A stretch of 64,000 nucleotides of DNA from Bacteroidota bacterium (lineage in GTDB: Bacteria > Bacteroidota > Bacteroidia > Bacteroidales > UBA4417): the NCBI GenBank assembly GCA_013376995.1, contig JACAAZ010000004.1, positions 209,052 to 273,051 of the forward strand, in the 5' to 3' direction. Shown one piece after another: positions 16,277 through 24,370 of the stretch. A model generated the notes under the pieces. That model had not been told where the DNA came from, did not search any database, and worked only from the letters and a program-made list of their open reading frames with translations. How positions within the stretch are numbered: the stretch's first letter is position 1; the number at the start of each line of letters is the position of its first letter. A program made the position numbers and the translations under genes.

Positions 16277-17365
16277 ATGATGAAGAAATTCCGGGTTGCT
16301 TTTATAATAACGGCTGTTCTGGCAATAGTTGCAGTTTTTCTTGTTTTGAATAATCACAAGGGGAATATGCATCAACTGAACAATGAGTTTGCAGTGGATG
16401 ATACTGCGAATATCACTAAGATATTTTTGGCCGACAAAGGAAACAGGACAGTAAAGTTAGAGCGCCTCGCAGATGGGGCATGGAAGCTCAACGATAAATA
16501 TGCTGCACATTCAGAATCAGTTGGAATAATGCTGAAAACCCTGATTTCCCTTGATGTTAAATCACCGGTTGCCAAGAAAGCCAGGAACAATATCATCCTG
16601 ATGATGGCTGGAAAATCAGTGAAAGTTGAGATCTACCAAAGAGTTTATACAATACGGATATTTGACTGGATAAAGCTGTTCCCTCATGAAAAGAAGACAA
16701 AGACTTATTATGTGGGCGATGCTACCATGGATAATATGGGGACGTTTATGCTGATGGAAGGAAGCGAAGATCCATATATAGTTTATATTCCAGGATTCAG
16801 GGGATTTGTGTCTTCAAGGTATTCTGCTTTTGAGAATGACTGGCGCGATCATGCAATTTTTAACTCTAAACTTCCGGATATCAAGAAGGTAACCATGGAG
16901 TATCCTGAAACACCTCAGTTTTCGTTTAGTGTTTCAAATGGGAACAACAGGAACTTCACGCTCGAAGCTCTCTCAGACAACAAGGTGATTCAAAATTTTG
17001 ATACCATAAAGGTTATCCAGTTCCTGGGATCATTCCGGAATGTGAATTTTGAAGGCTTCCTTACGGATATGGATAAGAAACAGCAAGACTCCGTCCTGGC
17101 ACTACCGCCAACTGTGAGGATAACTCTTGATGATAATTCCGGGAAAAAATTTGTTTTGAACGCCTGGCATAGAAAAGCCTCATCAGGTGAAGTCGATATT
17201 GAAGGTAATCCCATGGTTTGGGACCGTGATCGGATGTTTGCCAAGGTTGAGGGGACTAACGAACTCGTTTCAATTCAATTCTTTGTTTTCGACCGTATAC
17301 TCAAACCCATTACCTGGTTTACTGATAAGACCCAGTCAGATCGGGGTTTGTATGACCAATTATAA
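16277..17365 (+). CDS. DUF4340 domain-containing membrane-anchored protein
   Basis: A 362-residue protein started at ATG 16277 (MMKKFRVAFII); an in-frame TTG at 16271 is the alternative. Residues 1-26 form an N-terminal anchor helix, and the rest is a periplasmic DUF4340 fold (DTANITKIFLADKGNRTVKL start, GAWKLNDKYAAHSESVGIML). DUF4340 genes often follow ABC-2 permease and GldG-like genes, and here the spacing to gldG is only 9 bases, so an accessory role in the same transporter is likely but unproven. The C-terminal part (residues 220-360) shows repeated beta-strand patterns and no catalytic motif. Confidence 0.82.
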   Translation: MMKKFRVAFIITAVLAIVAVFLVLNNHKGNMHQLNNEFAVDDTANITKIFLADKGNRTVKLERLADGAWKLNDKYAAHSESVGIMLKTLISLDVKSPVAKKARNNIILMMAGKSVKVEIYQRVYTIRIFDWIKLFPHEKKTKTYYVGDATMDNMGTFMLMEGSEDPYIVYIPGFRGFVSSRYSAFENDWRDHAIFNSKLPDIKKVTMEYPETPQFSFSVSNGNNRNFTLEALSDNKVIQNFDTIKVIQFLGSFRNVNFEGFLTDMDKKQQDSVLALPPTVRITLDDNSGKKFVLNAWHRKASSGEVDIEGNPMVWDRDRMFAKVEGTNELVSIQFFVFDRILKPITWFTDKTQSDRGLYDQL

Positions 17366-17420
17366 AGTCTTTTTGCATCGAAGCTGATTATGATTCAACC
17401 TTAATTATTCGTTATTGAAA

Positions 17421-18407
17421 ATGGAAAAACTAATAAGTAATACAAGGGTGTTGGTTACCGGGGGAGCTGGATTCATTGGATCGAACCTGATTGAAGCCTT
17501 GCTGCTACAGGACAATGAGGTTGTTTGCCTGGATAACTTTGCCACAGGGAGCCGCAAGAACCTCCTGCCATTTCTTGATAACAGGAAATTTAAGCTTATA
17601 GAAGGCGATCTTCGTAATGAGGCCGATTGCAGGAAAAGTGTTGAGGGAATACAGTATGTTCTGCAACAGGCTGCCCTGGGTTCCGTACCCAGGTCAATCA
17701 AAGATCCGGTAACTACCAATGCAGTTAATGTTTCAGGTTTTCTTAATATGCTTGTCGCAGCCAGGGATGCCGGTGTTAAAAGGTTTGTTTACGCAAGCAG
17801 TTCATCCGTTTACGGAGATCACCCCGGACTTCCCAAAATAGAGGAAGAGACCGGAAACCCATTGTCTCCGTATGCAATTACGAAGAAAGTTAATGAATTA
17901 TACGCCGGCGTTTTTGCAAACCTTTATGGGATGGAAGTTGTCGGTCTAAGATATTTCAACGTTTTCGGGAAACAGCAGGATCCTGATGGTGAATACGCAG
18001 CCGTCATACCCCGATTCATCAAAGCATTGATAAGGCATGAGCGGCCAGGGATTTTTGGTAACGGAGAGCAGTCAAGGGATTTTACCTATGTTCAGAATGT
18101 AGTTCATGCGAACCAGGCTGCAGCACTTGCCGATGACCCCGAGGCTTTGAATTCTGCTTACAACATTGCTTATGGTGAGAGAATAACGTTGAACCAACTT
18201 TACAATTTGTTAAGGGAATACCTTTCTGAATTTGATCCTGCAATTGCCACCATCGAACCCTTGTATCTTGCCGATCGTGCAGGTGATATTCCTCATTCGC
18301 TGGCTTCCATAGATAAAGCCAGGAGATTATTGGGGTATGAACCCATGTATTCTGTTAAGGTTGGATTAAAGAAAGCTATTTCCTGGTATTGGGAGAATTT
18401 GAAGTGA
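17421..18407 (+). CDS. NAD-dependent UDP-sugar epimerase (UDP-GlcNAc 4-epimerase, WbpP/TviC-like)
   Basis: A 328-residue short-chain dehydrogenase of the extended type started at ATG 17421 (an in-frame TTG lies two codons earlier). The NAD-binding loop is VTGGAGFIGSNLIE, followed by YVLQQAALGSVPRSI, the catalytic triad phrase YASSSSVYGDH with Ser, Tyr in YAITKKVNE (Y-x3-K), and GLRYFNVFGKQQDP. The AALGSVPRS and SSSSVYGD phrases favour the WbpP/TviC group that interconverts UDP-GlcNAc and UDP-GalNAc or their uronic acids. It would supply sugar donors for surface polysaccharide, but no polysaccharide cluster surrounds it. Specificity is inferred. Confidence 0.85.
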   Translation: MEKLISNTRVLVTGGAGFIGSNLIEALLLQDNEVVCLDNFATGSRKNLLPFLDNRKFKLIEGDLRNEADCRKSVEGIQYVLQQAALGSVPRSIKDPVTTNAVNVSGFLNMLVAARDAGVKRFVYASSSSVYGDHPGLPKIEEETGNPLSPYAITKKVNELYAGVFANLYGMEVVGLRYFNVFGKQQDPDGEYAAVIPRFIKALIRHERPGIFGNGEQSRDFTYVQNVVHANQAAALADDPEALNSAYNIAYGERITLNQLYNLLREYLSEFDPAIATIEPLYLADRAGDIPHSLASIDKARRLLGYEPMYSVKVGLKKAISWYWENLK

Positions 18408-18420
18408 GGATATTGAAATT

Positions 18421-18460
18421 CAAATAGCAAATAGCAAAGAGCAAATAGCAAATTGCAAAT
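18421..18460. repeat. Heptanucleotide repeat array, AAATAGC type
   Basis: Five full 7-base units and a partial one in phase: AAATAGC, AAATAGC, AAAGAGC, AAATAGC, AAATTGC, AAAT. It starts 13 bases after the epimerase stop. CAAATTGCAAA (18449-18459) is exactly inverted at 18550-18560. Confidence 0.85.
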
Positions 18461-18549
18461 CTGTCAGTTGATGGAAAAATGCAAAATGCGTTGCCCGTAG
18501 GCACACTAATTGAAATTTAGCTCTGTTTTCTGAAAATTAATCTGAGTGT

Positions 18550-18661
18550 TTTGCAATTTGATATTTTTCAATTTGCATTTTGCCCTGCACTCTCGCATCG
18601 CGCTCAGCCCTCAACCCTTCGCCCTTCATCCTCTGCGCCCTGCGCTATGCCCTCAAACCTT
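18550..18661. repeat. Heptanucleotide degenerate repeat array running into the rubredoxin gene end
   Basis: Sixteen 7-base units can be read without a phase break, drifting from TTTGCAA, TTTGATA, ATTTGCA at the left to CGCCCTT, CATCCTC, TGCGCCC, TGCGCTA, TGCCCTC, AAACCTT at the right. The right edge overlaps the last codons and stop (18653-18655) of the minus-strand rubredoxin gene. It is inverted relative to 18421-18460. Confidence 0.65.
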
Positions 18662-19357
18662 CACCTCAAACATATCCTTTGTCGCACCGCAGACCGGGCA
18701 CACCCAATCATCAGGTATATCTTCAAAAGCTGTCCCCGGTGGGATTCCTCCTTCAGGGTCGCCGACTTCCGGATCATAAATGTAACTGCATGCCAGGCAT
18801 TGGTACATTTGATCTGGCGTTTCATTCCCTTTTTCCTTTACGCGTTTTGCCGGATCAATATAGGTTGGTGAATTTTTGGGAGAGAAGGCTTTCTTAACTT
18901 CCCGGTACCAGGCATATGTGAGAGGTTTGTTCGATTCATCCATCAATTCACAATCCATTACCTGCCCTATGAAGAGGATATGCGTTCCAAGGTCTACCTG
19001 CTGAACCAGGTCGCAATCAAACCATGCAATTGTATCCTGTGTTACAATGGGAATACCGGTTTTCCCTTTGATGTGCTTTGTCCTGGCAAATTTGTCCTCT
19101 TCACGTCCGCTCCTGTACCCAAAGAGTGAGATTAAGGCGGAATCTGCATTTTGCTGAAGAACAGAAACTGAAAACTTTCGGCTTTTAGCTATAAGCCCGG
19201 TTGACAGGTTGTCCTTATGACAACTGACTGCTAACTGTGGTGGGTCTGAGGTAACCTGGAAAACGGAATTAGCTACATAACCGTTTGCTTGCTCGTTATG
19301 AGAAGTACTGATTATATACATTCCATAAGTGAACCGGAAAAAAGCTTCTATATTCAT
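18653..19357 (-). CDS. hrb: High-molecular-weight rubredoxin (flavin reductase domain fused to rubredoxin)
   Basis: A 234-residue fusion. Residues 1-150 are a flavin-reductase-like FMN-binding domain ([38 protein letters not shown]). A linker leads to a C-terminal rubredoxin (about 185-234) with the iron ligands Cys187, Cys190 (CLAC), Cys220 and Cys223 (CPVC). Such Hrb proteins pass electrons from NAD(P)H through FMN to rubredoxin, and on to flavodiiron proteins that detoxify O2 or NO in anaerobes. No flavodiiron gene is present nearby. The start ATG 19357 gives the standard N-terminus. Its stop codon lies inside a heptad repeat. Confidence 0.92.
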   Translation of the reverse strand: MNIEAFFRFTYGMYIISTSHNEQANGYVANSVFQVTSDPPQLAVSCHKDNLSTGLIAKSRKFSVSVLQQNADSALISLFGYRSGREEDKFARTKHIKGKTGIPIVTQDTIAWFDCDLVQQVDLGTHILFIGQVMDCELMDESNKPLTYAWYREVKKAFSPKNSPTYIDPAKRVKEKGNETPDQMYQCLACSYIYDPEVGDPEGGIPPGTAFEDIPDDWVCPVCGATKDMFEVKV

Positions 19358-19442
19358 GCTGTTATTGGTCTTAGGAAGTTGCGTAATTAATCATCTCCTT
19401 TTAGCATAGTTGCCATGGACGATTGATTTAATCTCAAAGGTA

Positions 19443-20207
19443 TTAATTTGAAACAGAGGAAAATTCAATTTTACCTCGAAAGGATACAAGGCTGTTTTTC
19501 TTGTTCATTCCTTCAAAGGAGAAAACTGTCAGGTTGTCTTTCCTGCAGGCGATGGAAATATTGCTGCCCAGCTGGGTTTCTTTCATATAGTTTATAGAGA
19601 TCTGGCAAGGATACCAGGCCCGGTTAAATTCCACCGGTAGGGCATCCATCATCCAATCCAGGTATCGGGTTGAAGTAACATGCCTGTTCAGGTCGATATC
19701 AAAATAAGTAACCAGCCTCTCAGAAATAACTTCGGAATCAACGGCTTTAAGTTTTTCAGGATGTTCTTCAATCGCATGACTCGATTTTAAGCGATCGAGT
19801 ATTAAACCATCTATCCCTTCAATTTTTCCAGGGCGTTTTGTCTCCCAATTTACCGCAAGCCAGCCGGAAGTAGCAACTGCTACAATCTCATTGTTCTTAT
19901 CCCTGATAATAAAATCTCTTAGGTACATCAATCCATCTACATCTTTAGGCCATGTTTCTACAGTTATATTTTCATACCATTTAAGAGGCCTCATTATCCG
20001 GATTGTCATCCTGCTAAGAACCCAGAAAAGCTTTTCTCCCCGCAGACTTCCGAATCCGAACCCCAATGAATCTGCCGATTGGATTGCTGATTGAATTAAG
20101 AAGTTCAGCAGCGCTCCCGGGCGTAAACGGGATTCCATATCGGTATCGGCAGAGGTGATATTAAATGTTGCAAATAAAATCGGGTCCTTTGAGCTTTGTA
20201 AATCCAT
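19443..20207 (-). CDS. Acyl-ACP thioesterase
   Basis: A 254-residue double-hotdog protein of the bacterial Acyl-ACP_TE family (PF01643), which hydrolyses acyl-ACP to free fatty acid. Hotdog 1 (about 10-140) has LLNFLIQSAIQSADSLGFG and WVLSRMTIRIMRPLKWYENI. Hotdog 2 carries the catalytic phrase DIDLNRHVTSTRYLDWMMD with the Asn-His pair (Asp/Asn/His type). It faces the YtxH cluster divergently. It is likely to control fatty acid release or turnover in the envelope; chain-length preference is not visible. Confidence 0.88.
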   Translation of the reverse strand: MDLQSSKDPILFATFNITSADTDMESRLRPGALLNFLIQSAIQSADSLGFGFGSLRGEKLFWVLSRMTIRIMRPLKWYENITVETWPKDVDGLMYLRDFIIRDKNNEIVAVATSGWLAVNWETKRPGKIEGIDGLILDRLKSSHAIEEHPEKLKAVDSEVISERLVTYFDIDLNRHVTSTRYLDWMMDALPVEFNRAWYPCQISINYMKETQLGSNISIACRKDNLTVFSFEGMNKKNSLVSFRGKIEFSSVSN

Positions 20208-20399
20208 AGTGTGTTTTTCTTCGCCACTGTTCCAAAGATCGATTTTCTCTCAGGGCAGGGGCGGAGGTTGTTAAAGTGCGTTAAATATAAGGGAAAACCG
20301 CAATATGTTCGTAAATTTACTAGTTACATATTCAGATGTCAAAACAACGTATTCGCATCTGAATTGTTTATTAATTTGTGTAATCTAATACTGAAAGCC

Positions 20400-20690
20400 A
20401 TGAAAGATTCAACTGGGAAAGTAATTGCTGGTTTCCTTATAGGTGCAGCAGTTGGTGCAGTAGCAGGAATCCTGTTAGCCCCTGACAAAGGGTCGGTAAC
20501 CAGGAAGAAAATAGCTGATAAAGCTTCTGAAACAGGTGAAGCGGTTAAAGATACTATTTCTGAAAAGTTTGATGATCTTAAGGAATATGTAGCATCAAAG
20601 TTCGATAAGGTTAAGAATAAGATGGATGAGTTTGAGGAAACCGTCCGCGATACGGAGACTGCCACAACTGAAGGTGAGCAGGTGAGTTAA
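20400..20690 (+). CDS. YtxH domain protein (small membrane stress protein)
   Basis: A 96-residue protein started at ATG 20400 (MKDSTGKVIAGFLIGAAVGA); the long upstream extension has no family support. One glycine/alanine-rich N-terminal helix (about 7-29) ends in LAPDKGS, followed by an amphipathic, charged helix (KKIADKASETGEAVKDTISE). This is the YtxH/YqjD layout, membrane-anchored proteins induced by general stress. First gene of a three-gene cluster with 18 bases to the next. Function unknown. Confidence 0.85.
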   Translation: MKDSTGKVIAGFLIGAAVGAVAGILLAPDKGSVTRKKIADKASETGEAVKDTISEKFDDLKEYVASKFDKVKNKMDEFEETVRDTETATTEGEQVS

Positions 20691-20708
20691 ACATATATAG
20701 CCGGTTCC

Positions 20709-21083
20709 ATGGAAAAATCATATCTGGAAGAAAACGTAACAGAAGCTGTTGATGCTACCAGGAAGTATGTGGAAGCTTATATAAAGCTATTCAAGTTGGA
20801 ATTGCTCGAAAGGTTATCCCGGGTTGTATCCCTGGTAATCACCAATACGCTGATTTTAATGGTGGCTGCACTTTTTGTGTTGTTCCTGTCGCTCTCAGCA
20901 GCTATTTTTATCGGCCACCTGATGCATAGCATGGAATTGGGATTCCTTATCATGTCTGCTTTGTTCCTGATGCTGATAGCTGTTATCTGGGTCTTCAGGG
21001 GAAAGCTGTTGCTAAATCCGGTAATTAAAAGTTTAAATTCTATCCTTTTCAGCGAAGATGAAAAAGCAGACGATGAAGACTAA
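20709..21083 (+). CDS. Holin-X / YqjE-like membrane protein
   Basis: A 124-residue protein with an N-terminal amphipathic region (YLEENVTEAVDATRKYVEAY) and two membrane helices (about 40-66 and 74-98), ending in an acidic tail (SEDEKADDED). It fits the phage-holin-family/Holin-X (YqjE) group, which despite the name is chromosomal and stress-linked in Bacteroidota, not phage. It overlaps the next gene by 26 bases. Confidence 0.75.
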   Translation: MEKSYLEENVTEAVDATRKYVEAYIKLFKLELLERLSRVVSLVITNTLILMVAALFVLFLSLSAAIFIGHLMHSMELGFLIMSALFLMLIAVIWVFRGKLLLNPVIKSLNSILFSEDEKADDED

Positions 21084-21345
21084 CATACAGTCATTGGACG
21101 ACTTAAAAAGGGAGAAAGAAAAAGCCAGGAAACAGATTGCGGTCCAGGAATATGCTATCAGGATGCAGACGAAGGAGATAAAGCATAAATTATCATTTGC
21201 TTCCTTGTCTGCTATTGCAATTGATTCGATCAAAAGTAAACTTGTATCATTAGCACCGGGAATGACAGCCGGCCTTGTCAGTAGTTTAGTATCTCGTTTT
21301 CGGTCAATGCGTAAGAAGAGGACGAGGAGGAAAGGTAATTCCTGA
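21058..21345 (+). CDS. Small basic protein, third member of the YtxH/holin cluster
   Basis: A 95-residue protein, with ATG 21073 (MKTNIQSLDDLKREKEKA) as an equally likely start that shortens the overlap to 11 bases. The first half is a coiled-coil-like charged helix (KREKEKARKQIAVQEYAI), the middle is weakly hydrophobic, and the C-terminus is very basic (RSMRKKRTRRKGNS). I recognise no named family. Its position after YtxH and YqjE-like genes mirrors the yqjD-yqjE-yqjK order of E. coli, so a shared membrane-stress complex is plausible. It is followed by a strong terminator. Confidence 0.65.
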   Translation: MKKQTMKTNIQSLDDLKREKEKARKQIAVQEYAIRMQTKEIKHKLSFASLSAIAIDSIKSKLVSLAPGMTAGLVSSLVSRFRSMRKKRTRRKGNS

Positions 21346-21374
21346 TTCAGTGCTTTCTTAATCCGGAAACAAAT

Positions 21375-21400
21375 AAAAAGGAGCCTTTTGGCTCCTTTTT
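21375..21400 (+). terminator. Bidirectional rho-independent terminator
   Basis: AAAAAGGAGCC (21375-21385), loop TTTT, GGCTCCTTTTT (21390-21400). The stem is perfect and gives a T-run on both strands, separating the plus-strand trio from the minus-strand barrel gene. Confidence 0.9.
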
Positions 21401-21462
21401 ATTTCACCGCATTTGTCCTCACTTATTAACCACTCAGATTTTAACAGAGTATTTTAAAACGA

Positions 21463-22092
21463 TCAGAATTGAATTCCGACAGACAGGCTTAATCCTTTTG
21501 TACGATAATTGTCAGGTTGGTTGTCCAGTTTATTCAAACCCATATCATAGCGCAGGTCAAGCATCATTTGATACTTACTGACCGGGACCAATACGCCGCC
21601 TCCCAGTACTAAACCAAAATCAAATGTCTTACCATTTTTGTCGTCGATGGCGGAGGGCGTTTCGCTGTTGGCAGTGATTGTTCTGTCGGATTTTAACATC
21701 AATGCAGAGTAGGGCCCTGCATTCAGGTACATTTTATAATTACCGCTTTCAGAGATTGAAGTTGAGTATCTTGCCATGACAGGTAGCTGTAAATAATGGC
21801 AATTTACTGTTGTAACAGATCCTGTGCCTACAATGTCCTTTTCATCTGTTCTCCCTTTGCGGAGGTAATTGAGTTCCGGCACTACGGACAGGGAATTGTT
21901 CAGAGGTACGGAAGCGAAAATTCCACCGGTATATGAATATGTAAAATGATCATTATCATAAAGATCACCTGCTTTGGAGAAGGTGCTGAGTGTAAGGCCA
22001 TGACGGGTTCCAAAGGATACCTGGGCGTTTGCAAGAACTGGCAGTAAAATAGCCATTACCATTGCTGTTTTGAAGATGTTTGTCGTTTTCAT
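21463..22092 (-). CDS. Outer-membrane beta-barrel protein (porin family)
   Basis: A 209-residue exported protein with a signal peptide (about 1-23, FKTAMVMAILLPVLANA) and a small OmpX/OmpA-like barrel of alternating strands (SFGTRHGLTLSTFSKAGDL, LDLRYDMGLNKLD) ending in the C-terminal signature GLSLSVGIQF, with Phe as last residue, as BAM substrates show. It belongs to the PF13568-type Bacteroidota barrels. The intergenic region upstream holds a perfect inverted repeat (22169-22193) next to a TetR gene, so TetR control is inferred. Confidence 0.85.
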   Translation of the reverse strand: MKTTNIFKTAMVMAILLPVLANAQVSFGTRHGLTLSTFSKAGDLYDNDHFTYSYTGGIFASVPLNNSLSVVPELNYLRKGRTDEKDIVGTGSVTTVNCHYLQLPVMARYSTSISESGNYKMYLNAGPYSALMLKSDRTITANSETPSAIDDKNGKTFDFGLVLGGGVLVPVSKYQMMLDLRYDMGLNKLDNQPDNYRTKGLSLSVGIQF

Positions 22093-22168
22093 GATGTTTG
22101 ATTTTATCTGCCCTGGGGCATGTTAAGTAATTGTTTGTGAATTATTCATTGTTAGACTCTCCGATAAA

Positions 22169-22193
22169 TCGACTAAAACAATTAAATAGTCGA
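22169..22193. promoter_or_regulatory. Candidate TetR operator upstream of the barrel gene
   Basis: TCGACTA (22169-22175), 11 bases, TAGTCGA (22187-22193): a perfect 7-bp inverted repeat located between the barrel gene and the TetR gene. The half-site GTCGAAAAT recurs in the TetR promoter region. Confidence 0.45.
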
Positions 22194-22210
22194 AAATGGA
22201 AGAAAAAAAA

Positions 22211-22795
22211 TCACCGTTTAATTATACCATAGAACAGAAAATTGATCAGGCTGTCAAGGCGCTGCTCTATTCCTTCTTCTGCATCTTTTTCCCAGAACAT
22301 GGGGATTTCCATTCCCTTTAGTGCCGTAACAATGGCAATAGCAGCAAGGGAGGTGTCCTCGATACAGAATTCATTGTTTTCGACTCCTTTCCTGAGAATA
22401 TCCTCTACGACCTGGATCTCATTCTTGTCGTATTTCATGCGGATCTGATCGATAAACTCCAGGTGGCTGAGGTATTCGCTCTTAATGGCATTGTAGAAAT
22501 TAGCAAGTTCGCTTATGGTCCTCATCCTGACAAGCACATAGGATTTCAGCTTTTCGCGTGGGTCATCAGCTTCTGAAATTGCTTTCATCAAGGCCGAATT
22601 CAGTAAAGCCGCTTCTTTCTCAACCACAGCCTGGAAAATATCTTCCTTGCTGGAGAAATAGTAGTAGATGGAACTCTTTCCCTTCCTTACCGCCTGGGCG
22701 ATTTCATCCATAGTTGTTTTACGGAAGCCAAACTTGCAAAAGATCTGCCGTGCTACCCCTATTATGGAATCTTTGACTTCGTCCTTGTCGATCAC
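22211..22795 (-). CDS. TetR/AcrR family transcriptional regulator
   Basis: A 194-residue regulator. The N-terminal helix-turn-helix is standard: ARQIFCKFGFRKTTMDEIAQ, then KGKSSIYYYFSSKEDIFQAV (about residues 14-55). The C-terminal helical part (60-190) would bind an unknown ligand and form the dimer. The start is GTG 22795. A good -33/-7 promoter lies 28 bases upstream, with TCGAA boxes just beyond it, suggesting autoregulation and control of the adjacent barrel gene. Confidence 0.92.
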   Translation of the reverse strand: MIDKDEVKDSIIGVARQIFCKFGFRKTTMDEIAQAVRKGKSSIYYYFSSKEDIFQAVVEKEAALLNSALMKAISEADDPREKLKSYVLVRMRTISELANFYNAIKSEYLSHLEFIDQIRMKYDKNEIQVVEDILRKGVENNEFCIEDTSLAAIAIVTALKGMEIPMFWEKDAEEGIEQRLDSLINFLFYGIIKR

Positions 22796-22822
22796 AATCT
22801 ATTCAATTATAGTTTGAGGCGA

Positions 22823-22853
22823 CAAAAGTAATACAGGATAAATAGTGATGCAA
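22823..22853 (-). promoter_or_regulatory. TetR gene promoter
   Basis: TTG (22851-22853), 20 bases, TACTTTTG (22823-22830) on the minus strand, matching the Bacteroidota -33/-7 consensus. Confidence 0.65.
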
Positions 22854-22859
22854 GTTTTT

Positions 22860-22888
22860 TTCGAATTATTTGGTCGAATGGTCGAAAA
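22860..22888. promoter_or_regulatory. TCGAA box cluster upstream of the TetR gene
   Basis: Contains TTCGAA (22860-22865) and a tandem 8-mer TGGTCGAA (22871-22878 and 22879-22886). TTCGA and TCGAA form a 5-bp inverted repeat around ATTATTTGG. The cluster begins seven bases upstream of the -33 element. Confidence 0.45.
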
Positions 22889-22987
22889 TAGTTTAAGCCA
22901 TATTCATATTGATCAGTAAATCAACATGGTATGCTTTTATAAAATGAAGAATTATTTCATTCAAATTTAAGAAAATCTTTCAAAGCC

Positions 22988-23350
22988 TTATTCATCCCTA
23001 TGGACTATATCAGGAGAAAAAGCAGGCAAGCAGATCGCAATATATTCTGCTCCACCTCCAAAGGGTGTACTATACTGAACCCATTCATCTTTTTTTGTCA
23101 GGATAGCAGATCCTTCTTCAACTAGGTACATTTCATGTTTTGTCCTTACCTCCAGGGTTCCCTTCAATACGATGGTATACTCGTTAAATTCAGGGCACTG
23201 CCCTGGTTCCACCCAGCCCTGAGGGCTTTTCATCCTGGCAATACTGACTTCATCAGTCTGGCTGTTTACCTTGCCGAAAAATTCCTGGATAATCTTTTCT
23301 TTTGTCCCGGCGGCTTTGATAATAGAAGGTGATTTGATAATCTGAGGCAT
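22988..23350 (-). CDS. Cupin-domain protein
   Basis: A 120-residue single cupin barrel. Cupin motif 1 is reduced (CPEFNEYTIVLKGTLEVRTK, with Glu but lacking the usual paired His), and motif 2 is VEEGSAILTKKDEWVQYSTP. This is like EutQ/ethanolamine-utilisation-type cupins, which are often poor metal binders. No neighbouring pathway gene explains it. The function is unknown. Confidence 0.75.
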   Translation of the reverse strand: MPQIIKSPSIIKAAGTKEKIIQEFFGKVNSQTDEVSIARMKSPQGWVEPGQCPEFNEYTIVLKGTLEVRTKHEMYLVEEGSAILTKKDEWVQYSTPFGGGAEYIAICLPAFSPDIVHRDE

Positions 23351-23514
23351 TGGATTGTTGTTAGGTGTTGTAAATGAACTATGTGAGAATATGTTGTTTT
23401 TTGATAGCTTCTTAAGTTTTGGTAATGCTGATTTCTTTCAGTGCGAACCCTGGATATAATCAGGTTTTCCAGCAATAAAAGATGGTCCTTTACGGATATA
23501 TCTGATGTTGGCTT

Positions 23515-24246
23515 TCATTTCTTTGAACTGATCTGGTATTTTTCGATCCTGAATCGTTTTGTTTCTTCTTCATTCATGTTTTCAGTTGCAGATTGAAATA
23601 TGAAGCCCGGAGATTTATTTTTCCATTTCATGAGGAATTCTTCAGTAATGGATTCATTCACTTTCCATGCTTCACCCAGGAACCAGCCAAGTCCTTGCTG
23701 TACTTCCTTTTCCTTATCCAACATCAAAGCTGACAGGAAATCTAAGTAAGGACTGATTTCTTTATTCGCTTTCATAGGTTTGATAAGCCCGACAGCAACG
23801 GCCCTTCTCTGGAATTTATTGGAAGCTGATTTCCAATCCTCTAGTTCCTTTAATCCAATCATATTGTTTTGAAATAACGGGAAAATGAGTTCAGTACTGA
23901 TTACGTCTGCATGAGCCCAGTTAGTAATTCCAAAAGTGAACCAGAACTCAAGTTCATGGATTGTTTTGGATGAGAAGTCTTTTTCGAATGCTTTTGTGAG
24001 GAGAATTGCGAAGCTGGTTTCTTCGTATTTAGGACTTCTGACCAGTATCCTGCAAGTTTGCTGAATGAGTTTATAACCCGCACCAGCGTCGAGGATTTCC
24101 ATCACAGTTTCCTCGATCTGCTCCAGTTTAAGGCCATAGGCATCATAACCATCCTGGAAATACTTAGAATATTTGGCAACAATTGCCGGGTCGGTATTCT
24201 CCCTGCATATCTCCCTGATCTCTTCAACTAATTCGCTTGGTGACAT
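23515..24246 (-). CDS. DNA alkylation repair protein (AlkD-like, HEAT repeats)
   Basis: A 243-residue all-helical protein of PF08713. The sequence LEFWFTFGITNWAHADVIST matches the AlkD 'nxWDxVD'-like region, with NWAHADV in place of WDLVDL. Other matches are FQRRAVAVGLIKPM and LGWFLGEAWKVN. AlkD glycosylases remove 3- and 7-alkylpurines through a base-flip-free mechanism. Because the catalytic Asp is the D of AHADV here, activity is plausible. The remainder (about 210-243) ends in a basic tail. Confidence 0.82.
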   Translation of the reverse strand: MSPSELVEEIREICRENTDPAIVAKYSKYFQDGYDAYGLKLEQIEETVMEILDAGAGYKLIQQTCRILVRSPKYEETSFAILLTKAFEKDFSSKTIHELEFWFTFGITNWAHADVISTELIFPLFQNNMIGLKELEDWKSASNKFQRRAVAVGLIKPMKANKEISPYLDFLSALMLDKEKEVQQGLGWFLGEAWKVNESITEEFLMKWKNKSPGFIFQSATENMNEEETKRFRIEKYQISSKK

Positions 24247-24370
24247 GTCAATTTTTTGATTTGAACTCCTTCAATTTTGGGCTATTAAATATATACAAAC
24301 TAAATATGACCGGGCTGGTTATTCTATTGTCTTTTCTTACTCATAATCTTGCTCTGCCGATAAGTTCCCA

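Noticed and set aside
20211-20399. Upstream extension of the YtxH gene
   Set aside because: No family similarity, and the conserved start is at 20400.
20709-21083. Prophage from a holin-family protein
   Set aside because: No lysin, structural or integrase gene nearby; the family is chromosomal and stress-linked in Bacteroidota.
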